64,000 nt of DNA from SIG673 sp045638685 (GTDB lineage Bacteria; Bacillota; Clostridia; Oscillospirales; CAG-272), in assembly GCA_045638685.1 (NCBI GenBank), contig JAZUBT010000026.1, positions 10,246 through 74,245 on the forward strand, read 5' to 3'. Shown in pieces: positions 50,726-58,984 of this stretch. Made by a program: the position numbers and the translations under genes. Positions within the stretch are counted from its first letter, which is position 1. Every line of letters starts with the position of its first letter. A model generated the notes under the pieces. It had not been told where the DNA came from. It saw only the letters and a list, made by a program, of their open reading frames with translations, and made no database searches.

Positions 50726-50941
50726 ATGAAGGTTATAGTAGCAATAATCGATTACTTAAGATACATTTTAATCGGTCTTTTTATTGGTTCAGGCGCTGTT
50801 AACGCGTTTAATCAAGTAAAAGCAGGCGAGTCGTTTAAGACAATTGGGCTTGAAGTATTAACTGTATTTGCCGCCTGCTCTATTATCTACTGGGTTTGTG
50901 AGTTTTTAATGTGGATTTTCGGTGGATTTAAAAGAAGATAA
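50726..50941 (+). CDS. Small two-segment membrane protein, 71 residues
   Basis: Two hydrophobic segments (YLRYILIGLFIGSGAVNAF and LTVFAACSIIYWVCEFLMWI) are joined by a 15-residue loop and end in a basic GGFKRR. AAAGGAGG precedes the ATG. It lies 22 bases after ade and before a strong terminator, so it is the last gene of the ade unit. I do not recognise the family. Confidence 0.75.
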   Translation: MKVIVAIIDYLRYILIGLFIGSGAVNAFNQVKAGESFKTIGLEVLTVFAACSIIYWVCEFLMWIFGGFKRR

Positions 50942-50968
50942 AATAAGCTTTGAAATTAATTATCGGAA

Positions 50969-51008
50969 ACACGAAAAAGCCTTCCCGAAACGGAAGGCTT
51001 TTTCGTGT
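50969..51008. terminator. Strong bidirectional terminator between ade unit and glmM
   Basis: ACACGAAAAAGCCTTCC and GGAAGGCTTTTTCGTGT form a perfect 17-bp stem with T/A runs inside the arms. Confidence 0.92.
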
Positions 51009-51018
51009 TGTTATAAAT

Positions 51019-52365
51019 TTATCCAAGCGCCTTTGTTATTGCGTTTGCAACCTCGCGTGCTACCTTTACGATAAGCTCGCGGTCGGAACCCTCGGTCATA
51101 ACGCGGATAAGCGGTTCGGTGCCGGACGGTCTTACGACAAGCCTGCCCGTTTCCGAAAGCTCGGCTTCCGCTTTTTTGATTGCCGCCTTGATATCCGGAT
51201 CCGTGTAGAAACGAAGCTTTCCGTCTGCGCTTACCTTAAGGTTGATAAGCTCCTGCGGAGCTCGCTCCATAACGAGCGAGAGGGAGGAGAGAGACTTTTT
51301 GCTTCTCGCCATAAGTGAAAGCACTTGAAGTGCGGTAAGCTGACCGTCTCCCGTCGTAGCATAGTCGCGGAAAATAATGTGTCCCGACTGCTCACCTCCG
51401 AGCTTATAGTCTCCGAGGTTCATTTCCTCAAGAACGTATCTGTCTCCAACCTTTGTCGGAATGAAATTAATATTATTTTCGCGGCAGAATTTAGTGAAGC
51501 CGAAGTTCGTCATTATAGTACCGACGACCGTATTGTTTTTAAGCAGATTTCTCTTTTTCATATCAAGAGAGCAGATAGCGAGAATGAAATCTCCGTCAAC
51601 AAGCTCGCCGTTACCGTCTATACAGAGACAGCGGTCGGCATCTCCGTCAAACGCAAAGCCTGCGTCAAGTGAATTTTTAACAACGCAGTCAGCAAGTGCC
51701 TCTATATGTGTTGAGCCGCAGTTCTTGTTGATGTTGTAGCCGTCAGGCTCCGCAGATAAAACCGTTACCTCAGCGCCGAGCGCACGGAAAAGCTCGGGCG
51801 CGGTCCTGCTCGCGCTTCCGTTGGAGCAGTCAATAGCGATCTTCAGACCGGAAAGGTCAGCAGATGCGGTGGATTTAAGATACTCGGTGTATTCAGTAAC
51901 ACAGCTTTCCGCGTAAATTATTTTTCCAACGTTCTTCGAGGAGGTATGGAGATACTTTTCGGGCATTAAAATCATCGTCTCTATCTGATCCTCAAGAGCA
52001 TCGGGAAGCTTAAATCCGTCTCCCGAGAAAATTTTAATTCCGTTGTATTCCGAGGGGTTGTGCGATGCAGAAATCATAATTCCGGCGTCGGCATTATACT
52101 TTCGCACGAGATAAGCGACCGCGGGGGTTGCAACCACCCCGAGATACATTACGTCTGCGCCCATCGAGCAAAGTCCCGACATAACGCTGCTTGCGAGCAT
52201 ATCGGTAGAAATTCTCGTGTCTCCGCCAACCATTACAAGCGGCTTTTTATCCTCCTTGTTTTTTAAAATAACTGCTGTCGCGCGTCCTATGGAGAGTGCA
52301 AGCTCACAGGTAAGCTCGTCGTTTGCGATACCGCGAGCTCCGTCAGTTCCGAATAATCTTCCCAT
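51019..52365 (-). CDS. glmM: Phosphoglucosamine mutase
   Basis: A 448-residue GlmM that converts glucosamine-6-phosphate to glucosamine-1-phosphate for peptidoglycan. It shows LFGTDGARG at the start, the catalytic serine in GIMISASHNPSEYNG near 100, the metal loop AFDGDADRCLCID near 238, the sugar-binding GEQSGHI, and RPSGTEPLIRVMTEG near the end. AAAGGA precedes the ATG. It is preceded on the same strand by a beta-helix acyltransferase-like gene. Confidence 0.96.
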   Translation of the reverse strand: MGRLFGTDGARGIANDELTCELALSIGRATAVILKNKEDKKPLVMVGGDTRISTDMLASSVMSGLCSMGADVMYLGVVATPAVAYLVRKYNADAGIMISASHNPSEYNGIKIFSGDGFKLPDALEDQIETMILMPEKYLHTSSKNVGKIIYAESCVTEYTEYLKSTASADLSGLKIAIDCSNGSASRTAPELFRALGAEVTVLSAEPDGYNINKNCGSTHIEALADCVVKNSLDAGFAFDGDADRCLCIDGNGELVDGDFILAICSLDMKKRNLLKNNTVVGTIMTNFGFTKFCRENNINFIPTKVGDRYVLEEMNLGDYKLGGEQSGHIIFRDYATTGDGQLTALQVLSLMARSKKSLSSLSLVMERAPQELINLKVSADGKLRFYTDPDIKAAIKKAEAELSETGRLVVRPSGTEPLIRVMTEGSDRELIVKVAREVANAITKALG

Positions 52366-52463
52366 TGCTTTAAGTCCTTTCGATGTGTTTGTAAAAGTTG
52401 GTTGAATAGCAATATAGTTATATTTTGTGATAAATGGCGAGTTAAAGGTTGTTTTGTGCGAAG

Positions 52464-53126
52464 TTATTTTCTTTCCACAACCTCGCCTTGCTTTTTGTAG
52501 ATGTGATTTTCGGCAATAAATCCTCTTACAGAGGAAAGAGGATAAACAGATGCGTGAGATGATATAACCGTACCGGGATTAAGCACGCTTCCGCAGCCTA
52601 CCTCAACGCAGTCTCCGAGTATAGCGCCAAACTTTTTCATCTTGGTATCAAAGCGCTGCTCTCCGTAGGAAGTGAAAACAAGCGTTTTATCGCTTTTGAC
52701 GTTTGAGGTTATAGAGCCGGCGCCCATATGAGATTTGTAGCCGAGAACGGAGTCTCCGACGTAGTTGTAATGAGGAACCTGAACGTTGTCAAAAAGAATG
52801 ACGTTTTTCAGCTCGGTGCTGTTACCGACGACGGCGTTTTTGCCGACGATAGCGGAGCCTCTGATAAACGCGCAGTGGCGAACCTCTGCATTTTCGTCAA
52901 TTATACAGGGAGCGCCTATGAAAGCGGTTGGAGCAACCGTTGCGCTTTTTGCAATCCAGATTCCGTCTCCTTTTTTATCGAAAAGCTCCTTCGGGAGAGC
53001 TTCTCCGAGTTTAAGGATAAAATCCTTTATTTCGGGGAGAACCTCGTGAGGATACTTTTTACCTTCGAAAATCTTTGCCGCGATGGTGCGGTCCAGCGAA
53101 AGCTGTGTTTTAATAAAAACAGACAT
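52464..53126 (-). CDS. Left-handed beta-helix acyltransferase-like protein
   Basis: A 220-residue protein with hexapeptide repeats (ATVAPTAFIGAPCIIDENAEV, AVVGNSTELKNV, GVGSVLNPGT-type turns) after a helical N-terminus of 50 residues. It resembles the C-terminal acetyltransferase half of GlmU, with no uridylyltransferase half. The N-terminal helix and conserved HYNYVGDSVLGYKSHMGAGS region fit proteins annotated as UDP-GlcNAc pyrophosphorylase-like. It is 98 bases upstream of glmM on the same strand. GGAGG precedes the ATG. A role in aminosugar activation is plausible but inferred. Confidence 0.75.
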   Translation of the reverse strand: MSVFIKTQLSLDRTIAAKIFEGKKYPHEVLPEIKDFILKLGEALPKELFDKKGDGIWIAKSATVAPTAFIGAPCIIDENAEVRHCAFIRGSAIVGKNAVVGNSTELKNVILFDNVQVPHYNYVGDSVLGYKSHMGAGSITSNVKSDKTLVFTSYGEQRFDTKMKKFGAILGDCVEVGCGSVLNPGTVISSHASVYPLSSVRGFIAENHIYKKQGEVVERK

Positions 53127-53220
53127 TTTCTGCCTCCGGAAATGATATAAATATTTTGTTCTCTTATTATTATATAGTGGTTAAAGCGAGTTTAATGCAC
53201 TCTAAAACAAAACCTTATTA

Positions 53221-53249
53221 ATTATATCATTTTAGACACAAAAAGTCAA
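53221..53249 (-). promoter_or_regulatory. Sigma-A promoter of the beta-helix gene and glmM
   Basis: On the minus strand TTGACT and TATAAT are 17 bases apart, about 95 bases upstream of the start. Confidence 0.75.
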
Positions 53250-53357
53250 GAAAATATTAAATATATGATACATTATGAGAGATTTATGCTGTTTACAATT
53301 TAAGTATATATATTCGGTTAGCATTGTGTACCGCTATAAAAGGAGAGCTAAAAAACA

Positions 53358-53388
53358 AAAAACCTCATCCGAAAGGAAGAGGTTTTTT
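53358..53388 (-). terminator. Intrinsic terminator of the tRNA-Gly gene
   Basis: AAAACCTC and GAGGTTTT form a stem that begins right after the CCA end, with T residues following on the minus strand. Confidence 0.85.
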
Positions 53389-53462
53389 TGGAGCGGGTGA
53401 TGGGAATCGAACCCACGCGACCAGCTTGGAAGGCTGGGATTCTACCATTGAACTACACCCGC
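53389..53462 (-). tRNA. tRNA-Gly (anticodon UCC)
   Basis: A 74-nt cloverleaf on the minus strand with a GCGGGTG/CACCCGC acceptor stem, discriminator U and an encoded CCA. The anticodon loop CTTCCAA gives anticodon UCC. The T-loop has GTTCGATTC. Confidence 0.97.
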
Positions 53463-53478
53463 ATATTCAACGATATAC

Positions 53479-53507
53479 ATTATACTACAAAAATTCCCGT
53501 TTGTCAA
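53479..53507 (-). promoter_or_regulatory. Sigma-A promoter of tRNA-Gly
   Basis: On the minus strand a perfect TTGACA and TATAAT are 17 bases apart, upstream of the tRNA. The remaining region to 53689 holds the promoter of the next gene. Confidence 0.88.
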
Positions 53508-53575
53508 TAGGTTTTTAAAAAAAGTTTTAAAAAACATAAAAAAATAAAAAGCGGTAAAAAATTAACTTCTCACGA

Positions 53576-53605
53576 TTGACAAAACATACGCCGTTATGTT
53601 ATACT
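53576..53605 (+). promoter_or_regulatory. Sigma-A promoter of the acidic protein operon
   Basis: TTGACA and TATACT are 18 bases apart. Confidence 0.75.
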
Positions 53606-53688
53606 AAACCATGTAAATACTATAAAAATAAAGATTTCATATCTGAAAGACGTAAAACCTTTTTTGATACTGAAATGGGGGATAATCA

Positions 53689-54453
53689 ATGTTTTGGAAT
53701 AAAAAGAAAAAGGAAAAAAGCGAGACCGAGGAAGATATATACGAATACGAAGGCGTGCTTAGCGACGATGACGGTGATGAGACCGATATAAATAAAGAAA
53801 AGACAGATAATGAAGGCGAGGACAACGGTGAGTTTGACGCAGAAAAGGACGGAGATTTCACCGATGAGGAAGAAGCGGACGGGGAATTTAACGCCGAGGA
53901 ATATTTTAAAAACGGCGAAGAATCCGACGTTGCTGACGAAGGCGGAGAGGACGAAGCGCTTGCCGCAACCGTTACGGTAAAGGTGGATTCGCTTAACGCT
54001 CTTGCCGAGTTTGTCGCGCTTCGCCATCCGATTAACCTTCAATTTATGAAAAAAGAAAGCCCCGAGGTTTTCGAGCTCCGCGAGGCGCACCTGAGAATAG
54101 CGAGAGTTTGGGGAACCGTCTCTATGTCCAGAGAATGCACGGCAGAGGAATATGCCAAGATAATGCTTGCGATAGAGCTGCTTGAAAGTCCCGACGACTT
54201 TTACGTTCTGCCGGCGCTTACCGAAAGCGACATTAAAGAGGCGATGGCTGATTTCTGTGAGGAAAAATACGGTGTTGGGGGCAGAAAAGCGGCGGGTAAT
54301 CCAAAGAAGTTTGCGCGTCTTGTAGAAGAAAACGGAGACAAAGAGGAGTGGAAGCTGTATGTCAAAGAGCTTCTTTACAAAAAAACAGCTGATTTCTGCG
54401 AGGAAAACGGTATAACCTTCAGCCTTGCTGACGAAGAAGAAACGAATGAGTGA
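53689..54453 (+). CDS. Unrecognised protein with acidic low-complexity N-terminus
   Basis: A 254-residue protein. Residues 1-10 are basic (NKKKKEK); residues 11-90 are highly acidic with few hydrophobic residues and are probably disordered. A predicted helical domain of about 150 residues follows (VDSLNALAEFVALRHPINLQ onward). I recognise no family. It has its own promoter and GGGG upstream of the ATG. It is the first of two genes; the second is a membrane protein, which suggests that this one acts at the membrane, but that is inference. Confidence 0.65.
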   Translation: MFWNKKKKEKSETEEDIYEYEGVLSDDDGDETDINKEKTDNEGEDNGEFDAEKDGDFTDEEEADGEFNAEEYFKNGEESDVADEGGEDEALAATVTVKVDSLNALAEFVALRHPINLQFMKKESPEVFELREAHLRIARVWGTVSMSRECTAEEYAKIMLAIELLESPDDFYVLPALTESDIKEAMADFCEEKYGVGGRKAAGNPKKFARLVEENGDKEEWKLYVKELLYKKTADFCEENGITFSLADEEETNE

Positions 54454-55318
54454 GATAAAAAAATCAAAGCTTTGCAGATGCGGAGAGCCGGCAGATTTTA
54501 TCAAGGACTACTGGGTTTCCGAAACCAAAAGCAAAAAACAAACGGAGTACGATAACATCTACGGCGGCGAGCGTCCCGAGAAGGCGTGCGGAATAATCCG
54601 TCGCCGCTACTGTGCGTCCTGTCTTTCCAAAATAGCTTACAATAAGAGCAAAAGGGAAAGTAAATATAATTTCATTATAATAAGCAGCGCCATATCCCCG
54701 TTTTTGATCGCCGCGGTTAAATACGTTTGCGACCTTTTTGTAAAACACGATACAACAGCGCTTGTACCCACGGTTTTGGCGTTAGGTTTTTCGGCAGTTC
54801 TCTTTTTCTTGCTTCTTTTTAAGCTCGGAAACGGACAAAAGCAGAGAAGACGGATAGCGTCAGGACGATTTGACAACCTTACGGCGGTTGATTCACTTAT
54901 TGATTCTCTCACCGTTATAAGCGACTGGAAAACCGTGCGCGACCTTCCGTCAAGCGAGATAGTGGTTGACGGAGACGGCAGAACCAACGTAAACCTTGAA
55001 CGGTCGGGCTTTTTTATGAGAGTTGTGTATGAGGACAGAATAGGCGTCGAGTCTATGCGCCACAGACTTAAATACGACTTTGACGAAAACGAGGAATACT
55101 TAAAGCGCAGCTACCTTAACGCGGGATTTTTCGAGGATAATTTTGATCCGGACGCGGGAAAGCCGGTAAAGACAAAGAAGAAAAAGGACAAAAATAAGGG
55201 CGCGGAGAATACAGAGGCGGAAGAAAACGCCGAGACCACCGTAACGGACGGGGTATCAGAGGAAAGCGCGGAAAAGGAAAAAAACGAAAGTGCCCTTATA
55301 GAAAATGATGAAAATTAA
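54446..55318 (+). CDS. Unrecognised two-segment membrane protein with Cys motifs and acidic tail
   Basis: A 290-residue protein. The N-terminus has a Cys-x-Cys (LCRCG) and a second pair (YCASCL) that could form a small zinc site. Two transmembrane segments follow (YNFIIISSAISPFLIAAVKY and VLALGFSAVLFFLLLFKLG), then a soluble domain and a C-terminal Lys/Glu/Asp-rich tail. The ATG at 54446 overlaps the acidic-protein stop by eight bases. An in-frame TTG at 54425 lacks a ribosome site. Family and role are unknown. Confidence 0.65.
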   Translation: MSEIKKSKLCRCGEPADFIKDYWVSETKSKKQTEYDNIYGGERPEKACGIIRRRYCASCLSKIAYNKSKRESKYNFIIISSAISPFLIAAVKYVCDLFVKHDTTALVPTVLALGFSAVLFFLLLFKLGNGQKQRRRIASGRFDNLTAVDSLIDSLTVISDWKTVRDLPSSEIVVDGDGRTNVNLERSGFFMRVVYEDRIGVESMRHRLKYDFDENEEYLKRSYLNAGFFEDNFDPDAGKPVKTKKKKDKNKGAENTEAEENAETTVTDGVSEESAEKEKNESALIENDEN

Positions 55319-55324
55319 CGAAAG

Positions 55325-55361
55325 AAAAAAGGAACAGACTTAAAAATCTGTTCCTTTTCTT
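55325..55361 (+). terminator. Intrinsic terminator of the acidic-protein operon
   Basis: AAGGAACAGA pairs with TCTGTTCCTT and is followed by T residues. The stem is the same as that at 14885. Confidence 0.85.
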
Positions 55362-55452
55362 ATAACGTGTTTTAAATTCGTAGGGGAGGATAATATCCTC
55401 CCGTTTTTAACCGAAAGCTTTGTGAAACGCATCTGTTTGCACAAATTTCATA

Positions 55453-55486
55453 TCACGGCTATATGCCACCGGGGGCTCCCCGGTTA
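55453..55486. repeat. 31-bp palindromic repeat copy at the trxB stop
   Basis: GCCACCGGGGGCTCCCCGG carries the same hairpin and spacing as the units at the valS stop and abuts the trxB stop codon TAA. Over the 22 bases from the stop codon outward, 19 agree with the valS copy. Confidence 0.7.
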
Positions 55487-56380
55487 ATGGCCGAGATACG
55501 CGCACGCCGCAAGTGCCGCAACCGCTCCGTCGCCCGCCGCCGTCGCTACCTGACGGATTTTCTTTCTGCGGCAGTCGCCGGCAACGAAGATACCGTCGGT
55601 TACGGTAAGACAGTCCTCGCCGCTGTCAGCGTAGCCGTAATTATCAAGCTTGAGGAAAGAAGCAAAGGCCTCGTTCTGCGGAACAAGTCCGATGGCGATA
55701 AACATTCCGTCAAGCCTCAGAGTCTCTTTTCCGTTCTTTGTGTTTATAACTATTCCCTCAAAAGCCTTGTCGCCGAGAAGGGAGTCAACGGTTGCACCCA
55801 AGGTAACCTTTACGTTGCCTTTTTCGTTGACAAGCTTTTGGAGTGCCGCCTCGCCGGTGAGAAAGTCAAGGTTCTGAACCACGTGGACGGAGTTGCACTG
55901 CTCGGAAAGCTCAAGTGCCTCCTGAAGGGCGGAGTTGCCGCCGCCGATAACCGCTACGTCCTTGTCCTTGAAGAACGCTCCGTCGCAGACTGCGCAGAAG
56001 GAGATACCGTCTCCGATAAAGTCCTCCTCCTTAGGAAGTCCGAGACGGCGGTGCTTTGCGCCCGTCGCGATAATAACGGTTTTTCCTTCAATTTCACCTG
56101 AATCGGTAACTACCGTTTTTATCTCTCCGTTTTTAATTTCGAGAGCCTCGCAGTATTCAAAAACAACCCCCTGTTCAATAGCTTGATCAACAAGCTTCTC
56201 CGCAAACTCGTTTCCGGTAACAGAGGCAAATCCGGGAATGTTCTCAACCTTCGGTGAGTAGGTAATCTGACCGCCAAAGGTCGCTTTTTCAATAACTACG
56301 ACGGATTTTCCGCCGCGGCGTCCGTATATAGCTGCGGTAAGACCTGCGGGGCCTCCGCCTATAACAACAATATCGTACAT
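55484..56380 (-). CDS. trxB: Thioredoxin reductase
   Basis: A 298-residue FAD enzyme that passes electrons from NADPH to thioredoxin. It shows VIGGGPAGLTAAIYGRR near the start, the redox pair CAVCDG near residue 131, VAVIGGGNSALQEALEL in the NAD(P)-binding part, and the C-terminal DGIFVAGDCRRKKIRQV. The NADPH motif is GGGNSA. The ATG at 56380 has AGGAG upstream. It lies downstream of nrdD on the same strand and could supply the fused thioredoxin-fold domain of NrdD. Confidence 0.93.
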   Translation of the reverse strand: MYDIVVIGGGPAGLTAAIYGRRGGKSVVVIEKATFGGQITYSPKVENIPGFASVTGNEFAEKLVDQAIEQGVVFEYCEALEIKNGEIKTVVTDSGEIEGKTVIIATGAKHRRLGLPKEEDFIGDGISFCAVCDGAFFKDKDVAVIGGGNSALQEALELSEQCNSVHVVQNLDFLTGEAALQKLVNEKGNVKVTLGATVDSLLGDKAFEGIVINTKNGKETLRLDGMFIAIGLVPQNEAFASFLKLDNYGYADSGEDCLTVTDGIFVAGDCRRKKIRQVATAAGDGAVAALAACAYLGH

Positions 56381-56411
56381 AATTTTTCTCCTGGTTGATT
56401 TAAAGCTTGTA

Positions 56412-56460
56412 CAAAAACCAACTTTCAACATTCAATTTTAAGTTTTAATTTTCAATTAAA
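56412..56460. repeat. GA-rich degenerate dispersed repeat, copy h (TC-rich on plus strand)
   Basis: Located between trxB and nrdD: AAAAACCAACTTTCAACATTC, then TTTTAAGTTTTAATTTTC. Confidence 0.55.
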
Positions 56461-56470
56461 ATAAGGGAAT

Positions 56471-56509
56471 AACGGTGCGTAAAAGCATAGGCTAAAACGC
56501 ACCGTTTTT
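56471..56509. terminator. Terminator hairpin between nrdD and trxB
   Basis: AACGGTGCGT pairs with ACGCACCGTT. The T run is strong on the plus strand (TTTTTTTATT) and weak on the minus strand, so it may end nrdD transcripts only partly and leave some trxB read-through. Confidence 0.6.
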
Positions 56510-56538
56510 TTATTTAAGTCTTTGCTGCCGCAAAGGGA

Positions 56539-58908
56539 TTATTTCTTTTCGATATAACCCTTGATTGCGCCAACACCTGCAAACTTCTCGATGTTTCCGC
56601 CGCTTACAACTACCATAGTCGGAGCCTGCTTTATACCGAGAGCGTTGGTAAGCTCTACGTTATCGGAGGCTAAAATTTTGGTGTAAGCATATCCTGCCTT
56701 TTCAAGAAGAGAGTATGCTATTTTACAGTTCGGGCAGGTTGCCGAAGCGAAGAGGTAGCTTCCGTCAGCAAGGAGAGGCTTTTCGGTTTCTTCGGTCTTG
56801 GACGCAGCGTCGGTAGGTGCGCCGTGTGTTAAAACGCTTGTCTCGATGTTGTATTCAAGACGCTCCTTGTACTCCTGAGTCTTACCTGCGTTCCAGTTCT
56901 GAACGGGACGGTAGTAACCGGTAATACGGCTGTAAACCTCTGCGGTCTCTCCGCACTCGGGACAGGTGAACTGCTCACCGTTCAGGTAACCGTGGTTCTT
57001 ACATACGGAGTAGGTAGGAGACATGGTGTAGTAGGGGAGACGGTAGTTTTCTGCAATCTTGCGAACAAGCTTTGCCGCCGCTTCCCAGTCGGGGAGCTTT
57101 TCTCCGAGGAATGCGTGGAAAACGGTTCCCGAGGTGTAAAGAGTCTGAAGCTCGTCCTGAATATCGAGAGCGGTGAAAATGTCGTCTGTGTAGGAAACAG
57201 GGAGATGGCTGCTGTTGGTGTAGTAGGGAGCACCGCCTGCCTCGGAAGCCGTAATGATGTCGCCAAACTGCTCAACGTCGTGCTTTGCAAGACGGTAAGA
57301 GGTGGACTCTGCGGGAGTTGCCTCAAGGTTGTAGAGGTCGCCGTACTGCTCCTGATAGTCGGAGAGACGCTCTCTCATGTGATTAAGAACGTTCTTGGTG
57401 AACTCCTGACATTCATTGCTGGTCATATCCTTCTTGATCCACTTAGCGTTAAGTCCGGCCTCGTTCATACCGACAAGTCCGATAGTAGAGAAGTGGTTGT
57501 CAAGAGAAGCAAGGTAACGCTTGGTGTAAGGATAAAGACCCTCGTTAAGAAGCTTGGTAATAACGGTTCTCTTAATCTTAAGGGAACGCGCGGAGATGTC
57601 CATAATCTTATCAAGACGCTTGTAGAAATCCTCCTCATTTTCAGCGAGGTAAGCGATTCTCGGCATATTGATGGTTACGACTCCGATAGAACCGGTGCTT
57701 TCGCCCGAACCGAAGAAGCCCCCCGTCTTTTTGCGGAGCTCACGGAGATCAAGGCGGAGACGGCAGCACATAGAACGAACGTCGCTCGGCTGCATATCGC
57801 TGTTGATGTAGTTAGAGAAGTAAGGAGTACCGTATTTTGCGGTCATCTCAAAGAGAAGCTTGTTGTTTTCCGTGGGAGACCAGTCGAAATCACGGGTAAT
57901 GGAGTAGGTCGGGATAGGATACTGGAAGCCTCTGCCGTTAGCGTCGCCCTCTATCATAATCTCGATAAACGCCTTGTTGATAACCGCCATTTCCTTTTCG
58001 CAGTCGCCGTAGGTGAAGTCCATTTCCTTTCCGCCGACTATTGCGGGAAGGTTGCGAAGGTCTGCGGGAACGGTCCAGTCAAGAGTGATGTTGGAGAAGG
58101 GCGCCTGAGTACCCCAGCGGGAAGGGGTGTTTACTCCGTAAATGAAGGACTGGATGCACTGCTTTACCTCTTTGTAAGAAAGGTTATCTACCTTTACGAA
58201 AGGAGCGAGGTAGGTGTCAAAGGAGGAGAACGCCTGAGCGCCCGCCCACTCGTTCTGCATAATTCCGAGGAAGTTTACCATCTGGTTGCAGAGGGTGGAG
58301 AGATGTCCTGCGGGAGAGGAGGTTATCTTTCCGGGAACACCGCCAAGACCTTCTTTTATGAGCTGCTTAAGGCTCCAGCCTGCGCAGTAGCCGGTAAGCA
58401 TTGAAAGGTCGTGAATGTGAATGTCGCAGTTACGGTGAGCCTTGCTTATTTCCTCGTCGTAAATCTCGGTAAGCCAGTAGTTAGCCGTTATAGCACCGGA
58501 GTTGGAGAGAATAAGACCTCCGACGGAGTAGGTAACGGTGGAGTTTTCCTTTACACGCCAGTCGAGAACGTTAACGTAGTTGTTAACGGTTTCCTTGTAG
58601 TCAAGATAGGTGGATTTAAGGTTACGGAGCTTTTCTCTCTGCTTACGGTAAAGGATGTAAGCCTTAGCAACCGCCTCGTATCCGCCGCGGGAAAGCACCG
58701 CCTCAACGCTGTCCTGTATATCCTCAACGGCAACGTGTCCGTCTTTTATTTTAGGAAGAAAATCCGCGGAAACCTTTAAAGCGAGAAAGTCTATGATATT
58801 TTCGGTATATTCGGTATTCGTCGCCTCAAAAGCCTTTTTCATAGCATCAGCGATTTTTACAATGTCAAAATCGGCTATTTTTCCGTCTCTTTTAATAATC
58901 TTGTACAT
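56539..58908 (-). CDS. nrdD: Anaerobic ribonucleoside-triphosphate reductase with C-terminal thioredoxin-fold domain
   Basis: A 789-residue class III reductase that makes deoxynucleotides without oxygen. Residues 3-90 are the ATP-cone (IIKRDGKIADFDIVKIADAM). The catalytic barrel has SMCCRLRLDLREL, GGFFGSGESTGSIGVVTINM and NLEATPAESTSYRLA. The zinc site has Cys636, Cys649 and Cys652. The glycyl radical is near Gly664 in RITGYYRPVQNWN. Residues about 712-789 are an extra thioredoxin/glutaredoxin-like domain with CPNC (725-728) and the cis-Pro motif QAPT. Such reductases probably take electrons from this disulfide instead of formate. GGAG precedes the ATG. nrdG lies upstream in the same operon. 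Confidence 0.95.
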   Translation of the reverse strand: MYKIIKRDGKIADFDIVKIADAMKKAFEATNTEYTENIIDFLALKVSADFLPKIKDGHVAVEDIQDSVEAVLSRGGYEAVAKAYILYRKQREKLRNLKSTYLDYKETVNNYVNVLDWRVKENSTVTYSVGGLILSNSGAITANYWLTEIYDEEISKAHRNCDIHIHDLSMLTGYCAGWSLKQLIKEGLGGVPGKITSSPAGHLSTLCNQMVNFLGIMQNEWAGAQAFSSFDTYLAPFVKVDNLSYKEVKQCIQSFIYGVNTPSRWGTQAPFSNITLDWTVPADLRNLPAIVGGKEMDFTYGDCEKEMAVINKAFIEIMIEGDANGRGFQYPIPTYSITRDFDWSPTENNKLLFEMTAKYGTPYFSNYINSDMQPSDVRSMCCRLRLDLRELRKKTGGFFGSGESTGSIGVVTINMPRIAYLAENEEDFYKRLDKIMDISARSLKIKRTVITKLLNEGLYPYTKRYLASLDNHFSTIGLVGMNEAGLNAKWIKKDMTSNECQEFTKNVLNHMRERLSDYQEQYGDLYNLEATPAESTSYRLAKHDVEQFGDIITASEAGGAPYYTNSSHLPVSYTDDIFTALDIQDELQTLYTSGTVFHAFLGEKLPDWEAAAKLVRKIAENYRLPYYTMSPTYSVCKNHGYLNGEQFTCPECGETAEVYSRITGYYRPVQNWNAGKTQEYKERLEYNIETSVLTHGAPTDAASKTEETEKPLLADGSYLFASATCPNCKIAYSLLEKAGYAYTKILASDNVELTNALGIKQAPTMVVVSGGNIEKFAGVGAIKGYIEKK

Positions 58909-58984
58909 TTTTTACTCTCCTTTGTCTTAGTATGTATTTATATTTTTATTTTTATTAAAAACTTTATAACCACGTATGTAGGCT

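Noticed and set aside
56992..58404. A 470-codon open frame opposite nrdD
   Set aside because: nrdD is unmistakable; the opposite frame has no promoter or ribosome site.
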